This document shows, one piece after another, positions 25,733-38,990 of a stretch of DNA of 64,000 bases; the stretch's first letter is position 1, and the number at the start of each line of letters is the position of its first letter. The notes under the pieces were generated by a model that made no database searches, was not told the DNA's origin, and saw nothing but the letters and a program-made list of their open reading frames with translations. The DNA is from Trema orientale (Eukaryota; Streptophyta; Magnoliopsida; Rosales; Cannabaceae). A program made the position numbers and the translations under genes. Location: positions 474,721 to 538,720 of the forward strand of contig JXTC01000094.1 in NCBI GenBank assembly GCA_002914845.1, written 5' to 3'.

Positions 25733-26625
25733 TTTCAATGAAACAGAGATATTCAAGTCTCAGGTGAAGTCATTATGAGTTGAAGAAAATGGTATTACTA
25801 GAAAGAAGGTGGAGCTTAAGGTGGAGCCTTCCATAGAAGCCTCTTAGGATTAAGAAGACAAAGAAGAACAAAACCTACATGAAGAAACAGAAACACAACA
25901 ATTGCAATATTATCAATTTGTTAGAAATAGTCAAAGAAGAGAGATAAAACCTCATTTGAGGTATGGCTATGCTGACCTGATATCATATGCTCTAAATGTG
26001 GCTGATAATATCGACAATTATGAGCCTCAGTCATACCAAGAAGCTATCAATAGCAATGAAGCTACCCAGTGGACTACTGCAATGACAGAAGAAATTGAAT
26101 CTCTTCACAAGAATCATATTTGGGAAATTGTCGAGAGACCAAGGAATCAAAAAATTGTTGGAAGCAAATGGGTCTTTAAGAAGAAGGAAGGAATCTCTGG
26201 AGTTGAAGATGTAAGATTCAAAGCTCAACTTGTGGCTAAAGGATTTACACAGAGAGAATGTATTGATTTCATTGAAGTTTTCTCTCCTGTGATAAAACAT
26301 AGCTCCATCTGAGTCTTACTTGCCATTGTAGCACAGCTTAATCTGGAACTTGAGCAGCTGGATGTCAAGACAGTATTCTTGTATGGTGAGCTAGATAAGC
26401 AAATCTACATAAAGTAACCTGAAAGAGTTGAAGTCTGAGGAAAAGAAGATCATGTTTGCCTAATGAAAAAATCTTTGTACGGGTTGAAACAGTCTCCTAG
26501 GCAGTGGTATAAGCGGTTTAATACATTTATGCTTAGAAATGACTACTACAGAAGTGAGTATGATAGCTGTGTATACTATAAGAAGCCCATGGATAGGTCA
26601 TTCATTTATTTATTCTTACATATGT

Positions 26626-28438
26626 TGAGATATTTGCCCTAAAAAACAGATTTTTAATTTTACCCTTTTAATATAAACAACTTTCTCTTTTATGCAATTA
26701 TAATATTTGCTAGATTAAACTATCTCAATTGAATAGTTTATTTATCTGAAAAAGATTCTATGACTTTATTTGTGTATAAAGAAGCAAATATGATTAAGTG
26801 TTAATTATGAGGAGACTTGTTTCTTTGTCTATGTCTAAATTAACTAGTTTACAATCTGTAAATAAAGATGGAATACTTTATTTATTAAAGATTGTAGTAT
26901 TTTTTTTATCTCAATGGGAATGATGTATCTCAAATCATTGAAATGTCTGACTTCTGATAGAAACACTAGTACAACGTAAACAAGTTATGTGTACTAAACT
27001 AGACTAGGTAGTATAAAGAATTGAAATATCATAACTCAATTCTTAGTATTACCACAAACTAGCTCTTAGCATGTGGATCTTAATCTTTGATGTTTGACTG
27101 GACTTGCTTTCATAGGTTGTAGCCTTTTGATTTTTTAAAAAACTAACCTTTGTTAAATTAGAGGCGAACTCTAGCATATTGGAGGTTATAACATGTGAAT
27201 TGACAGGAATGCCAAATAGTTAAGGACACTATACATTAATACTACTTTAGGGTCTTTCAAAATTTATAGAACAACTAAATCGAAGATCTTAGTATTTACT
27301 TTGTGAATTGGTTGATAATTTTGTCTAAATGGCCATTGAGAATAAAATTATCGACAATATTATTCCTTGATAGAAAGATGGTAACTTAAAAGTAAATATG
27401 TGTTGGAGAGTATTACGTTAATTTCACTTATAAAACTACGGCATTATATAGGAATTTCATATGTGGTATAGAATATACTAAATGGATTGGTTAATCTAGG
27501 CTAGTTGATCAAATCACTATAAAAGGCATGACATTTAATCTAAGAGTATATTATTGGGCCTTTAGTGTAGTGTCCCTTTTACTAATAGTATTTTTATAAA
27601 TACCATAATAAGAGTGCTTATATATTTATCATACTATTAGAGCTTAGATTATTTGAATCAATTAGGTCCCTTGTCTAGCTGAATAAAGTTCATTAATTAG
27701 TTGGTAGTATTTGTGAAATTAGTTTCATAAAACTGTATAAAATAATGATTTTACGTAGAAGTTAATATTTTAATAAATAAGTTATATGAGTTAGACATAT
27801 TTATAAAAATATACCTAAAGCCCAAATTGGAGAAAAAGCCCAATCTTAGTTGGACTGGGATTAGCAGTTTTGGGGCCTCATATATATAAGATACATGAGA
27901 GGAAAAACTACACAGTAATACTAGGAGTGTCACACGTGAAACAGAGGGTGTGAGAGAGACGATTTTTGGCCAAAGCTGAGAAAGTGAGGGAGAAAAAGTT
28001 TCCTGCAACCTTACATTCTCATCTCACGTCTCAATATTCCAAAGGATCAGGAAGGTGTTCTTGATCGTCCTCCAATGAAGGATTCAACTTGATGTCTACT
28101 CGCCTCATCAACTAAGAGTAAGAGCATAGACAAGAAGATCTAAGGTTGGGGATTTGATCACTATCAACAAGGAGATCAAAGAAGAGCACACTACAAAAAG
28201 TAAACCTTAATCTCATCTCTAGGGTTTATGCATCTAGATTTGATTTATGTTATATATGATTCTGCATATGATATATGCATATTCTATGGTTATGAAAAAT
28301 ATTTTTGTGTAAAAAATTTAAAACCTAAATCCGCTAATTTTTCTGCTGCATTCATAATGTGATCATGTATTTTCCAAAATTTTCATGCATGTATGTTTTT
28401 TCCTAAATGTTAGATCAATTTTTAGCAGTATATTCACG
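26626..28438. mobile_element. LTR-like insertion inside the Copia RT
   Basis: The RT sequence breaks off at about the YVDDM catalytic motif and resumes 1.8 kb later. The inserted DNA starts TGTTGAGATATTTGCCC, is non-coding, and contains a TATATATAAG box with a leader-like GAGAGAGACG region at about 27885-27960. All this fits a long LTR, probably a solo Copia-type one. Both boundaries are approximate and no target duplication was recognised. Confidence 0.5.
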
Positions 28439-29454
28439 ACACATTGATCACCTCAAAAAATATGTCTTAAATCAACAACTTGAAACTCAATTAAGCATAG
28501 AGTTCGAAATAAAGGATCTTAGAGCTGCAAGAAAATTCTAAGAATTGAGATTCACAGGGATAGAAAAGCAAGGAGACTCTTTCTATCACAAAAGAAGTAT
28601 ATTGAGAAGGTGTTAGAGTGCTTTGAAATGCAAAGCTCAAAACCTATCAGTACTCCATTAGTAACTCATTTCAAACTCTCAGCGGTATCACCACAAACTG
28701 AGGACAAGGTGGAGCACATGTCCCATGTTCCCTATGCTAGTGTTATTGGCAGTATCATGTATGCCATGGTATGTACTAGGCCTGATATTTTACACATTAT
28801 GAGTGTGGTGAGTACATACATTGAAAATCTTGGAAAATCCATTGGCAGATGGTGAAATGGATTTGTGATACTTAAAGGGTATTACTGATATCGGCTTGGT
28901 TTACGGAAAACAAAATGACACAACTAGAAGTATTGTCGGATATGTGGATTCGGATTATGCTAGAGATCTAGACAAAAGAAGATCCTTGATGGGTTATATT
29001 TTCATTCTCTATAGATGTACAGTAAGTTGGAAAGCAATATTGCAGTCAATCGTTGCTTTATCAATCACCGAGATAGAGTACATCGCAGCTACAGAAGTAG
29101 TGAAAGAAGCTATTAGTTTTGAGGTTTGGTTAGTGAATTGGGTTTACAAGCAACAAATAGAATAGTCTATTATAATAGCCAAAGTGCCATATATCTAACC
29201 AAGAATCAAATATATCATGACCGCACCAAACACATAGACGTCAGGATGAACTTCATTCAAGATGTGGTAGCACATGGTGTTATTAAGGTCGAGAAGATCT
29301 CTACAGTAGATAATCTAACAGATATAGTTGCCAAGTAAATTCCAACATCCAAGTTTAGGCATTGCGTAGACTTGATTGGTGTATTCAGTAGTTAAAGCTT
29401 CAAGATAGAGAGTAGCAGAAGAAAGGCTATGTGAGTCTTTTAGCCAAGGTGGAG

Positions 29455-30014
29455 ATTTTTTATAATAAATGACTAAAAGACAAACTAATTAAGCCATATT
29501 TATGGCTAAAATGATGTTGTGTTTTTTGACAAGACAAAGAGCCTCATTAATGGCTGGGCCATTATGTTTCATATCTATACAAAAGCATTAAATGGCCAAA
29601 TTAATGGTTAATATCTTTTGAAGAATTCAGAGCCACGTTGGTTGTTTCTACACCATACTTCTTCAGGAACTTTGACTATAAGTAGCGATCAACTCCATTA
29701 TCAAAGGCACACCAAAACTCTAAGATTCTAAGGAGTGTTATCTTTTCTCTCCTAGTTTCTCTTGTTTCAATAAGTGAGAGAAAAGTTCTTTAGTGAGTGA
29801 GAGAGAGAGTATTAAGTAGTGAGAGGGGCTTTGGGTGAGAGTGCTTTTGGGTGTAATTAGGCTTTGGGTTGTAATGAAATTTATCAGTGACTCTTGTAAT
29901 TATCTTCTTTGTTATAGTGAAATTTTCTCGCTGCTCTCCGGCTGTAGATGTAGGCTATTACATATAGCTAAACCACGCTAAAATATCTGTCTTATTTTGT
30001 CTGTGTATTTTCAC
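29455..30014 (+). repeat. Probable 3' LTR of the broken Copia element
   Basis: Follows the polypurine tract and the RNase H end. Holds a promoter-like CTATAAGTAG at about 29677 and a leader with GAGAGAGAG at about 29800. The left TG is not intact and the right end (TTTTCA near 30014) is a guess because no 5' LTR is left to compare. Confidence 0.45.
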
Positions 30015-31505
30015 CATATAAGTAATATCACTAAGCACTATTCACGTATATGTCGCTATTCACATATATAGAACTATTCACGTATATTGTACTATTCAGA
30101 ACTACAGTTACTATTTTATAGCGGTATTCTCATATTAACAATATTTAAAATATAGTTAGGGCGATAGTTAGGCTTGATGTGCTGCTCCATCTTTTGATGA
30201 GTAAAACTAGAGAGGATTTTTGAAGAAATTTTGGAAGATGGATGGTCTGAAATTTGTAAATTTGTTGGAAGTACATAGTGGTGTTAATTGTTTTGGTAAA
30301 TTTGTTGGAAGTACATTCTGGTATTAATTGTTTTGTGGTTTTTTGTGAGTGAGTTCCAGAATAAATAAAATAATGATAATAAATTAAAAAGAAAGAAAAA
30401 AAATTAGAAAACCTAATATATATACATGCAAGAGTTCTCAATGAATTTTTTTTTTGACTCGATAAATGGGTAACTTTGATCAACTTAAAAATAACCTACA
30501 ATAAGAAGTCATCTTATCTTATTTTAATTCTGTTAATAAAGTTTTGAACTAAATATTTTTTTTTCCACTTATTTTTCATTCCATTAATAAACTTCTAAAT
30601 CAAATATTTTTTTTGACTTATTTTGGCTTGGATATTTTCGAATATGACGTGACTTTTAGCTCCTTGGTGACATATATAGAGAATGAAACTTTACCATTTC
30701 AATGAGATATATTAACACTTATCTTGTGATTTGTGATGTCACGGTCCCTTGTAGTCAATATGATTTTGACACATCATAATTTCTTAATTGACGCTATACA
30801 ATATAATATTGTCACATTATTTTGTGACTTAATGTTTGAGCTAGTGACTAGTTTTAATCACATTCCAAATAATCTATAATCCTTAAAATTTTCCTTCGTT
30901 CTCTAGTTATTTTTAATTTTCCTAAAGAAATTAATTTATGAACTTCCTTTCTTATCTCTTAACATTAAATAATGTTGCTCATTGATACTTGCTAATAACA
31001 AATAAATAGCTAATATGATGGACGAGATTATGTTAATTTCAGACATTATCAGAAAAAAACGAAAGAGAGAAATAGCATTACAAACAAGGCTGGCTTTAAG
31101 TGTTCTTGGGACCTTCGGAAGAATCTCTGAGGATGGGTTTTTAAAAAATGTAGAAGTCAAAGTATAATAAAGATACACTCTCCCAGCATCAGACATCTCC
31201 GACTAAGACATAACATCTTGAATATTAAGGTCCATTGTAAGAAGCAAAACAACCAACTAGTGTAAACAAGGGGGAAAAAAACAAAAGTAAAAGGAATAAA
31301 AATAAAACATAAAATTATAGTAAAACGAACCCAGGAATTATGAAGAATAAATTCTGGACACTTTTGTTTTCAAACTCTTTGATAGCTTTCGAGAGAGATT
31401 CGTGTATCAGTTTGTGGAGCATTGAAAGGAATTTTGAGATGAAACTATTGTTATTATTATTTTTTTGTTGTATTTGTAGAGAAAAAATTTGATTTTAGGA
31501 GACTT
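30015..31505. other. Intergenic DNA, no gene seen
   Basis: AT-rich, without sustained frames. A 30-bp unit with AAATTTGTTGGAAGTACAT occurs twice in direct order at about 30240-30330. Confidence 0.35.
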
Positions 31506-31506
31506 T

Positions 31507-31700
31507 TTTTTTTAATAAAAGTGGGGCTTAACCAATGACCTCCACTTAATACAAATTAAAAGAAAATACCTACTATTACATAATCCTCACCCCATCCCAT
31601 TAGGGATCATAGGTTTTCACACCTAACCCTAGTGTGACTCGAACCTAGGACCGAGATCCCAAGTACTACGTACTCTTACCACTTAAGTTAACCCACTTTA
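31507..31700 (-). mobile_element. tRNA-derived SINE
   Basis: Read on the minus strand from about 31700, it begins GTGGGTTAACTTAAGTGG, a Pol III A-box-like start. About 30 bp later GGTTCGAGTC is a good B box. A body of about 130 bp follows, then a run of A (T10 at about 31507-31517 on the plus strand). This order and size fit a plant SINE. No clear target duplication was found. Confidence 0.65.
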
Positions 31701-31841
31701 TCTTTAAGAAGCTTACTAAACGTAATAAAGGGGAATATTTTTATTAAACGCAATAAATACATTAATGCTATAGCCTATTTATGTGGAATAAGGATTTTCT
31801 TTCAAAAAACAAATTGATTAAAGGATTAATGGGACTTAATT

Positions 31842-33126
31842 ATGGTAAAACACAGCAAAGGTTGCGACTGACTTTTCAGGGCATGTTTTTGGTTTAATAG
31901 GGTCATATTTGGTATGATTAGAAAGCTTATTCGATAACCTTTCTAACGGTATGAAATTTGTTTGAGACAGACTAAAAATCAGAGAGATATAGCCTTTTGA
32001 AATAAGCGCTACGAATCTATCATGTTTACAAAGTATTTTCTTGAATAAAATGATTACAAGTAGAAATTTACTTCTTGCGAAATGAGTCTATCTATTGAAA
32101 GAACATTATTTTACTGAAACAGTCACTTTTTCTGAAAGAATTATGAGTTTATTTGATAGATATTTATATCAAAATATGAATCAAATATATGAAATTATTA
32201 TTGAGCATTGTTATATGAAAATTGTTTTAGAATTATTACAGTGATGTAATAAGAAAAGTGAAACTGTTTACCAATTGTTATTATATATGAATGTAATTTA
32301 AAACTCTCTTCAGTGACTATGCGATGTGGACCTATTCTACAGAGGTTATATATGGACAGTACGTATTGAATATGGACCTAGCTATAGGAGTTAAATGTAG
32401 TAAATATGGAGCTAGATACATAGGTCAAATATAATAAATATGGACCTGGCTACAGAGGTTACATGTAATAAATATGGACATAGTCACAGAGGTTAAGTGT
32501 GGCCATAGTCACCAAAAACTGTTGAGAAGTACTTTAAAAGTGTTAATAATTATTGAATAAGACTAAAATGACATATTTTGAAAACATCCTATTTTTTTTA
32601 AATTGATTTTCCAAACATTCTCATTTGAATATCTTGAAAAGTATTAAGTTCTAAAATCAATTTTATTCTGAAAAATAGTCCTAAACCTTTTCAAATATAT
32701 ATATACTTGATCTAACTAGGTAAGGTTATTTGTTACTTACTGAGCTTGTAGCTCACCCTTTTATTTTTCCCTCCCAGGTTTTAAAGATCGTCAATTAAAA
32801 AGTTCACTATGGGAGAACTTGTCTAGATAATTAAGATTTTTTTGAGTTCATGAATGAAAGAAGGAAGGTCATTCATTTTTATTAGGAAAACGTGAAGACT
32901 GGAAAGGTCAACTAGCACAAATTTATTAGATTACAGTATGTGTTTTGTGCAGTTAATTTTTAATATTTAGAGACTTAATAGAATTATTGGGTTACATTAG
33001 ATTTATTGGTATTTATTGGAGTTCAATTATTCTTAATTATTGTGGAATGTAGATAGATGCCTTGCATATTTATAAGGCTTTGCCTTATAAGTATGTGGCA
33101 TACGTCTTCGAGAGTGGAGTGTGATA
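31842..33126 (+). mobile_element. 5' LTR of a degenerate Ty3-type element, family G, copy 2
   Basis: Homologous to the inner and 3' parts of 35941-38134. It lacks the first 480 bp and has an internal deletion of about 430 bp after CGCTACGAATCTA (about 32020). It retains the 34-bp minisatellite at about 32340-32500 and the 3' end TGTGATA. A primer-binding site follows. Confidence 0.75.
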
Positions 33127-33128
33127 AG

Positions 33129-33139
33129 TGATATCAGAG
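33129..33139 (+). other. Decayed primer-binding site (initiator tRNA-Met)
   Basis: TGATATCAGAG lies just after the LTR end, one base off TGGTATCAGAG, the complement of the initiator tRNA-Met 3' end used by many plant LTR elements. Confidence 0.7.
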
Positions 33140-35940
33140 TTTAAGTTAAGTTTGATAATTAGGATTATGATTAATCAATCTTGAAAGATTTAGAGTTAAG
33201 ACCATTTGAATTAGACTTTACCTCTATTATAGCTTAGAGATTGACTTAAATCGATAAATTTGTTTAATTTGGTCTTAGGCATTAGGTAGGGTTAAGTTCA
33301 TGTTGTTTGAATTTTTATATTCATAGAATAATCGATTCAACCTTAATAATTAACGATCATATGCTTTACACGGACTTTTGAGATTTTTTTTTAAGAATGA
33401 ATACTTTTGTTAGGTTTTGATTATTAAGAACTGTTAGTTGAATATTGAGATTTCAAGTGTTTAGTGTTTTTGATATTGGTTTCCTTTTTTATTTGATTAA
33501 TAGACCTGGGTTAATAGAAACTCATTCTCTTATTATCAGTATTGGATAGTTGAAGAGTTAGTATGTCTTACTTTGGAGGTGATACTAAATTTTGTGAGTC
33601 TACTTGCTATCTTCTTCTACTTTCTCTTGAGCTGTATCTCAGTGGTTTTGACCCTATTTGGGAAAAAAAGTCTAAGCTAATTATTTAGATAAGAAAAATT
33701 ATTTGATTCTTAAGAAATTGTATTGTAATTCTAAGGAGTTGTTAATCTTATATTATCTATGTAAGGAATTTATAGAATAGATATACCTAGTTATGATGTC
33801 AATAGGAGGAAGATAAGTTTATTTGGGTTCATTGGTAAATAAAAGTATTCATCGAACACTTATTTGAAATCTTTTCAGATAGTAGAATTATTTATATTAT
33901 AAGGATATACATAGGGATTTATTGAGCGATGAAGTTTATCAAATAACTATTCTTTTTTTTTTTTTTTATGATAAAAGACAAAGAAATGATACTAAAAAAT
34001 TTCAATTTATGTATTTGTGTTAAGTAATAAGAGTATGTATTACTGCTATTACAAGATTGAGGATAAATAGGCTATTTTCATTAAAGGACTTATATATAAT
34101 ACTTTCTATAAAGAGTGATGATGAGATGAATTTATTCGATGATTAAAAGATTAATGACTTGTTGTTGAATAATTCAGAGAATAATATTTCGAAATACTAC
34201 GATGACTAATTTGGAACAAAAAAATTGTATTACCTAAAAAAAATGTGGAGGATAATTTTGAAAATGATGTTACCTTAATAATATATTTGTTTTGCAAGCC
34301 AAACTAAAGTTGAGAAGCAGAGTTGAAATTGGAGTTGAAATTGGAAGATATGGTTGTTAAAAATGAGTTCAAAATTATATTATATGGTATCCCACTATAA
34401 GAGAAAACGATCTTTGTATTGATAATACTTGGTGTTACTCTTTTCTAGAAATTCGTATTAGATTACACAAATAAATTGAAGAGTATTTATTTGATAAGCA
34501 ATTATAAGAACTATAAGATACGAGTTTTCAGAAAACTTAATGTATTGATATTAGAAACGGATCTAGTTTTATAAGTAATATAAAAAAAAATTGAAAATTT
34601 TATTTATGAAACAAAAGATCAAAGCAATAGAGTATGAAAGTTGGTTAATATTTCTAAGATTGGTAGATTATTTAACTTTATGGAATATATAGTCTATGGG
34701 AGATTTTTTCATTTGTGGTTTCATTGACATTCCTGACTCGTAAAAGATATTTTTGAGAAAACTATAATATGAATTACATTGGAAAAATTAGAGGCATTAA
34801 GAAGTGTAAGATCTAAGAAAAAATTTGGCAGACTAGTATATCAAAGAAATCACTTAGCATATTTTCTAGTGTTTAATCTATGAGAAAGTGAATGAGGACT
34901 TTAAAGACGAAAGTTAACACTATTGATATATTATGTGGGAAAGATAATACGTTAATGAAATTTTATTATAAGATTGTCTATTAGTATTAAAAATTGTAGA
35001 GCATGATCTATATTGCCTATTAGTATTGTCTATTCTAAAAAGAAGTTTAGTCCTCTAAATTTTAAAATTTTGAATTCTCCGATGAATAATCTTTGATGGA
35101 ATCACTTCTTCATAGGCAAGCATCAAACTCTCAGTAAAAGGCTTGATCCTCACTTAGTAAACTAAACAAATACCTTCTAAATAATCAATAAACTAGAGAG
35201 TGTGAATTTTTTTAACTTTAAGTAATTAACATGTTAAAAGGAGAGAGTTTTTAGAGCTTATTTATCAATAACTCTTCATCGTTTCACTTTTTTTATAATT
35301 GTTCCCTTATACTTAAACCCAACTGTAGATAATACAATGACTCAAACTTTTTGGTATCTACAAAACCAATAAAAATTGTTAATCACTAAAATTATGTTAA
35401 GCTTTTAGTAGCTCATTCAATCGCACCTCTATAATCTTGAGAACATTTTTCTGCATCTTTATCGATATTTTATATGAAGCTACTTTGATACTATATTGGA
35501 AACTTTAACTATATATAAACATTACCAAGAATAATATCTTCTTCTGTAAACCTTTAAAATATTCTTTTTTAGATATACCCTCAATGGTCCATAAATATAC
35601 ATATATTCTACAATCTATTTATTTCAAATCAATATTGTAAAGCTCCAACAAATCGAATCTAATTTTAAAAATCATTTGTGAGGTCTTATAGAACTTAGAT
35701 ATAATATGATTTTTTTATCATAAATAACCATAAGAATCGATCTCCTTCAGCCTCACTTCCTCTGACTTTAATCTTCGATAACCCATACCATCAAAAGTGT
35801 AAATTCAATAATCAAAACTTATATTGGATACAATTACTCATAACCAAGTCTCAATATTCACTAAAACTAATTATAAAAATAAAAACCTATTTAGGTAAGG
35901 GCATAAGCGTACTCTAATAGCCGAAAAGTGAGTAGGAGAA
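33140..35940 (+). mobile_element. Internal region of the degenerate Ty3-type element
   Basis: About 2.8 kb between the primer-binding site and the 3' LTR. AT-rich, every frame closed; no gag, protease or polymerase motif can be read. It ends in a purine-rich tract (AAAAGTGAGTAGGAGAA) directly before the LTR. It is much shorter than an autonomous Ty3 internal region. Confidence 0.6.
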
Positions 35941-38134
35941 TGTGACAGCTCGTATAAAAAAAAAAGATAGATTTATTTATATTACATAACAATATAAAGA
36001 CAAAAATGAAAAGGACTAAAAAGCCCTTATTGAAATAGAGTTTATAGGATTGATTTAGTAAATTAATATTTGGCCTCTTTAAGAAACCCTAAGAGTCTAA
36101 TAAACTGTCTAGTTTTATTCATATGCTCTGTAGAAAGAAAGAGAACGACTGAGAGTACTGGAAATGAGGAAAGAGCATAAGAAGGTTGATTGTCACTCTC
36201 TTAAGGTAACAAACTCAACATCATCAAGTATCGTATTATTAATTAGGGATTCTTGAGGTTAATTCGTTTTCTGGGATTTAGAATTCTTTAAAAATCTATT
36301 TATTTTAGTCATTATACTGGGGATGATTTATATTTTAAGTGATTCATCTCGCTGTGAGGTTTACAACAAGACCAAAATTATGTGATTTGGATATGTGAAT
36401 TAAAAGTTATAGATTTTTGAGTTTTGTTCTACGATGGTAAAATACAGCAAACATTGTGACTGACTTTTCAGGGGTTGTTATTAGTCTAATAGGGTCATAT
36501 TCGATAAGCCTTTCAACGGTATATAATTTGTCAGAAATAGACTTAAAACTAGAGAGATAGCCTTTTGAAGTAAGCGCTACGAATCTAGAAAAATTTTGTA
36601 ACTCTTGACATTTAGAGCGAAACGTGACAGCAATTTGCTCTGCTACATTGGGCCCATCTATGGACTCCACAGTTATGTTTTTGGCACTTCTAGGACCTCC
36701 ATTATTTGTAGAAATTATTCCCAAAGTTTCATTATTTTTAGAGTTTAATTAGAATTGTTATGAGTTTACGATATCGAGGTTATGCAAAATAGTGTAACGA
36801 ACGTATCGAGTGCACATGGGTAGTGAGGTAGATATTTTTCTAAGTCTATTTAAGATATATCTTAAGTATTAATGATCGTACATGATTCTTATTATGATAA
36901 TAGGTATTTCAGAAGTTATGTTGATTATTTTAGTTAAATAGGAAAAGAGAACAAGGTAAGTAACCTTTGATCTTTTCTAGCAGTTTTTCTTGTCCAAAAA
37001 TTTAATATTTTATTATTTATAATAAGCTTATGTTTACAAAATATTTTCTTAAATAATATGATTACAAGTAAAAATATACTTTTTGCAAAATGAGTCTATC
37101 TATTGAAAGAACACTATTTTACTAAAACAATCACTTTTTCTAAAAGTATTATGAGTTTATTTGAAAGTTATTTGTACCAAAATATGGATCAAGTATATAA
37201 AATTATTATTGAGCATTGTTATGTGAAAATTGTCTTGGAATGATTATAGTGACATAATGAGAAAAGTGAAACTGTTTACGAACTATTATTGTATATGAAT
37301 ATATTTTGAAACTCATTTAGTGACTATGCAATGTGGACCTATTCCATATAGGTTATATATGGACAGTACGTACAAAATGTGGACTTAGCTAGGGGATTAA
37401 ATCTAGTAAATATGGACTTAGCTACAAGGGTCAAATGTAGTAAATATGGACCTGACTACAGGAGTTAAGTGTAGTAAATATGGACCTAGTCACAAAATTT
37501 AAGTATGGCCGTAGCCGTCAAAAACTGTTGAAAAGTGCTTTGAAAGTATTACTGATTATTGAATAAGACTAAAATGACATATTTTGAAAACATGCTTCTT
37601 GTTTTTGTTAAATTTATTTTCCAAACAATCTCATTTGATTATCTTGAAAAGTATTAAGTTTCGAAATCAATTTTATTCTGAAAAATATTCCTGAACCTTT
37701 TCAAATGTATATATACTTGATCCAACTAGGTAAGGTTATTAGTTACTTACTAAGCTTCTAGCTCACCCTTTTATTTTTCCCTCCCAAGTTTTAAAGACCA
37801 TCTGTTAAAAGGTTAACTAAGAAAGAACTTGTCTAGATAATTGGGATGCATTTGAGTTTATGAGTGAAAGAAGGAAAGTCTTTTATTTTGATTCAGAAAA
37901 CATAAAGACTGGATAGGTAAACTAGCACAAATTTATTACATTACTGTATGTGTTTATAGTTAATTTTTAATATTAGGAGACTTAATAGAATTATTAGATT
38001 ACACAAGATTTTGTTGCTATTTATTGGAGTTTAATTATTCTCTATTATTTAGGAATGTGGATAGATGCCTTGCATATTTATAAGACTTTACCTTATAAGC
38101 ATGCGGCGCACATTCTCGAGAATGGGGTGTGACA
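35941..38134 (+). mobile_element. 3' LTR of the Ty3-type element, family G, copy 3
   Basis: 2194 bp from TGTGACAGCTC to GGGGTGTGACA, colinear with 22865-25065. The 34-bp minisatellite at about 37360-37500 reads AGTAAATATGGACC plus the rest of the unit. Confidence 0.85.
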
Positions 38135-38209
38135 TACAACCATTTACAAATGAAACTACTTAATTATTTATATTGCTAATTGGTTTATAAGTATCCAATC
38201 TGGAAACTA

Positions 38210-38990
38210 GTAACTAATTTGATTATTAATTTTATGATCGGCAGTACGTTACTACATTAGTAACCAGTCTAGTACAGGATTGGTAATTATACTGATAACT
38301 AGATCATGATTACCACACTAGCAATAACTAGTAATTAGTAACTAATCTAGTTACTGGTTACTAGATTTTCTAGTAACTAGTTAGCATTAAACAATTTTAT
38401 TACTAGTTTCTGATCCGATTATTGATTACCAGTTACCACTCTAGTTATTGGTTATTATTTATTAATCTAATTACTGGTAACTAATTTAATTGCTAATTTT
38501 AAGAGAAGAAGCTAGTTACCATATTAGTAACCAGATCGGCACCAAATTAGTAATGAATAGTAACGAGATTAGTTACTACATTGGTATCAAGACTACTGGC
38601 CAGATACCAAGTAACTGGAAACCAATCTAATTACTGATTACTAGTTTTCCTAGTAACTAGTTATTATTAATGAATCTTATTATCAGTTACTAGTTACCAG
38701 TTTCTCTAGTTATTAATTACTAGTTACCAATCTAGTTATTAATTACTATTTATTAATATAATTATTGATTATTAATTTAATCGCTAATTTTAAGACTGAT
38801 AGCTGGTTACCACATTAGTAACCAAACCAGTACCAAATTGGTAATGATTGGTAACTAGATTGGTTACCACATTGGTAACGAGACTATTGGTCAGCTACGT
38901 GATAACTAGTAACCAATCTAGTACCTGGTTACTACTTTTTTTGGTAACTAGTAACTAATAACTAGTAACTAGTTATTGGTAATGAAGCAG
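38210..38990. repeat. Higher-order satellite-like array of GTTACTAGT motifs
   Basis: About 780 bp made of variants of GTTACTAGTTACCAG on both strands. A longer unit of about 290 bp is visible: GCTAATTTTAAG followed by GCTAGTTACC (about 38492) recurs at about 38783 with the same later landmarks, and a partial earlier unit starts near 38227. No coding capacity. Confidence 0.75.

Larger units (their letters stand above)
25733..30014 (+). mobile_element. Degenerate Copia retrotransposon, 5'-truncated and split
   Basis: Coding remnants lie in Copia order. At about 25733-26625 are the linker and first half of reverse transcriptase (KWVFKKKEG, LVAKGFTQRE, QLDVKTVFLYGEL, SLYGLKQSPRQWY). At about 28440-28860 is the rest of RT (LECFEMQSSKPISTPL, SVIGSIMYAMVCTRPDI). 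At about 28890-29338 is RNase H (SDYARDLDKRRSLMGY, IYHDRTKHIDVR). Stops and frameshifts are frequent, so it is dead. Gag, protease, integrase and the 5' LTR are missing. A purine tract (CAAGGTGGAGA) at about 29447 precedes a probable 3' LTR reaching about 30014. Confidence 0.8.

Noticed and set aside
33140..35940. Search for gag-pol in the internal region of the Ty3-type element
   Set aside because: No frame longer than a few dozen codons and no polymerase or zinc-knuckle motif could be read.
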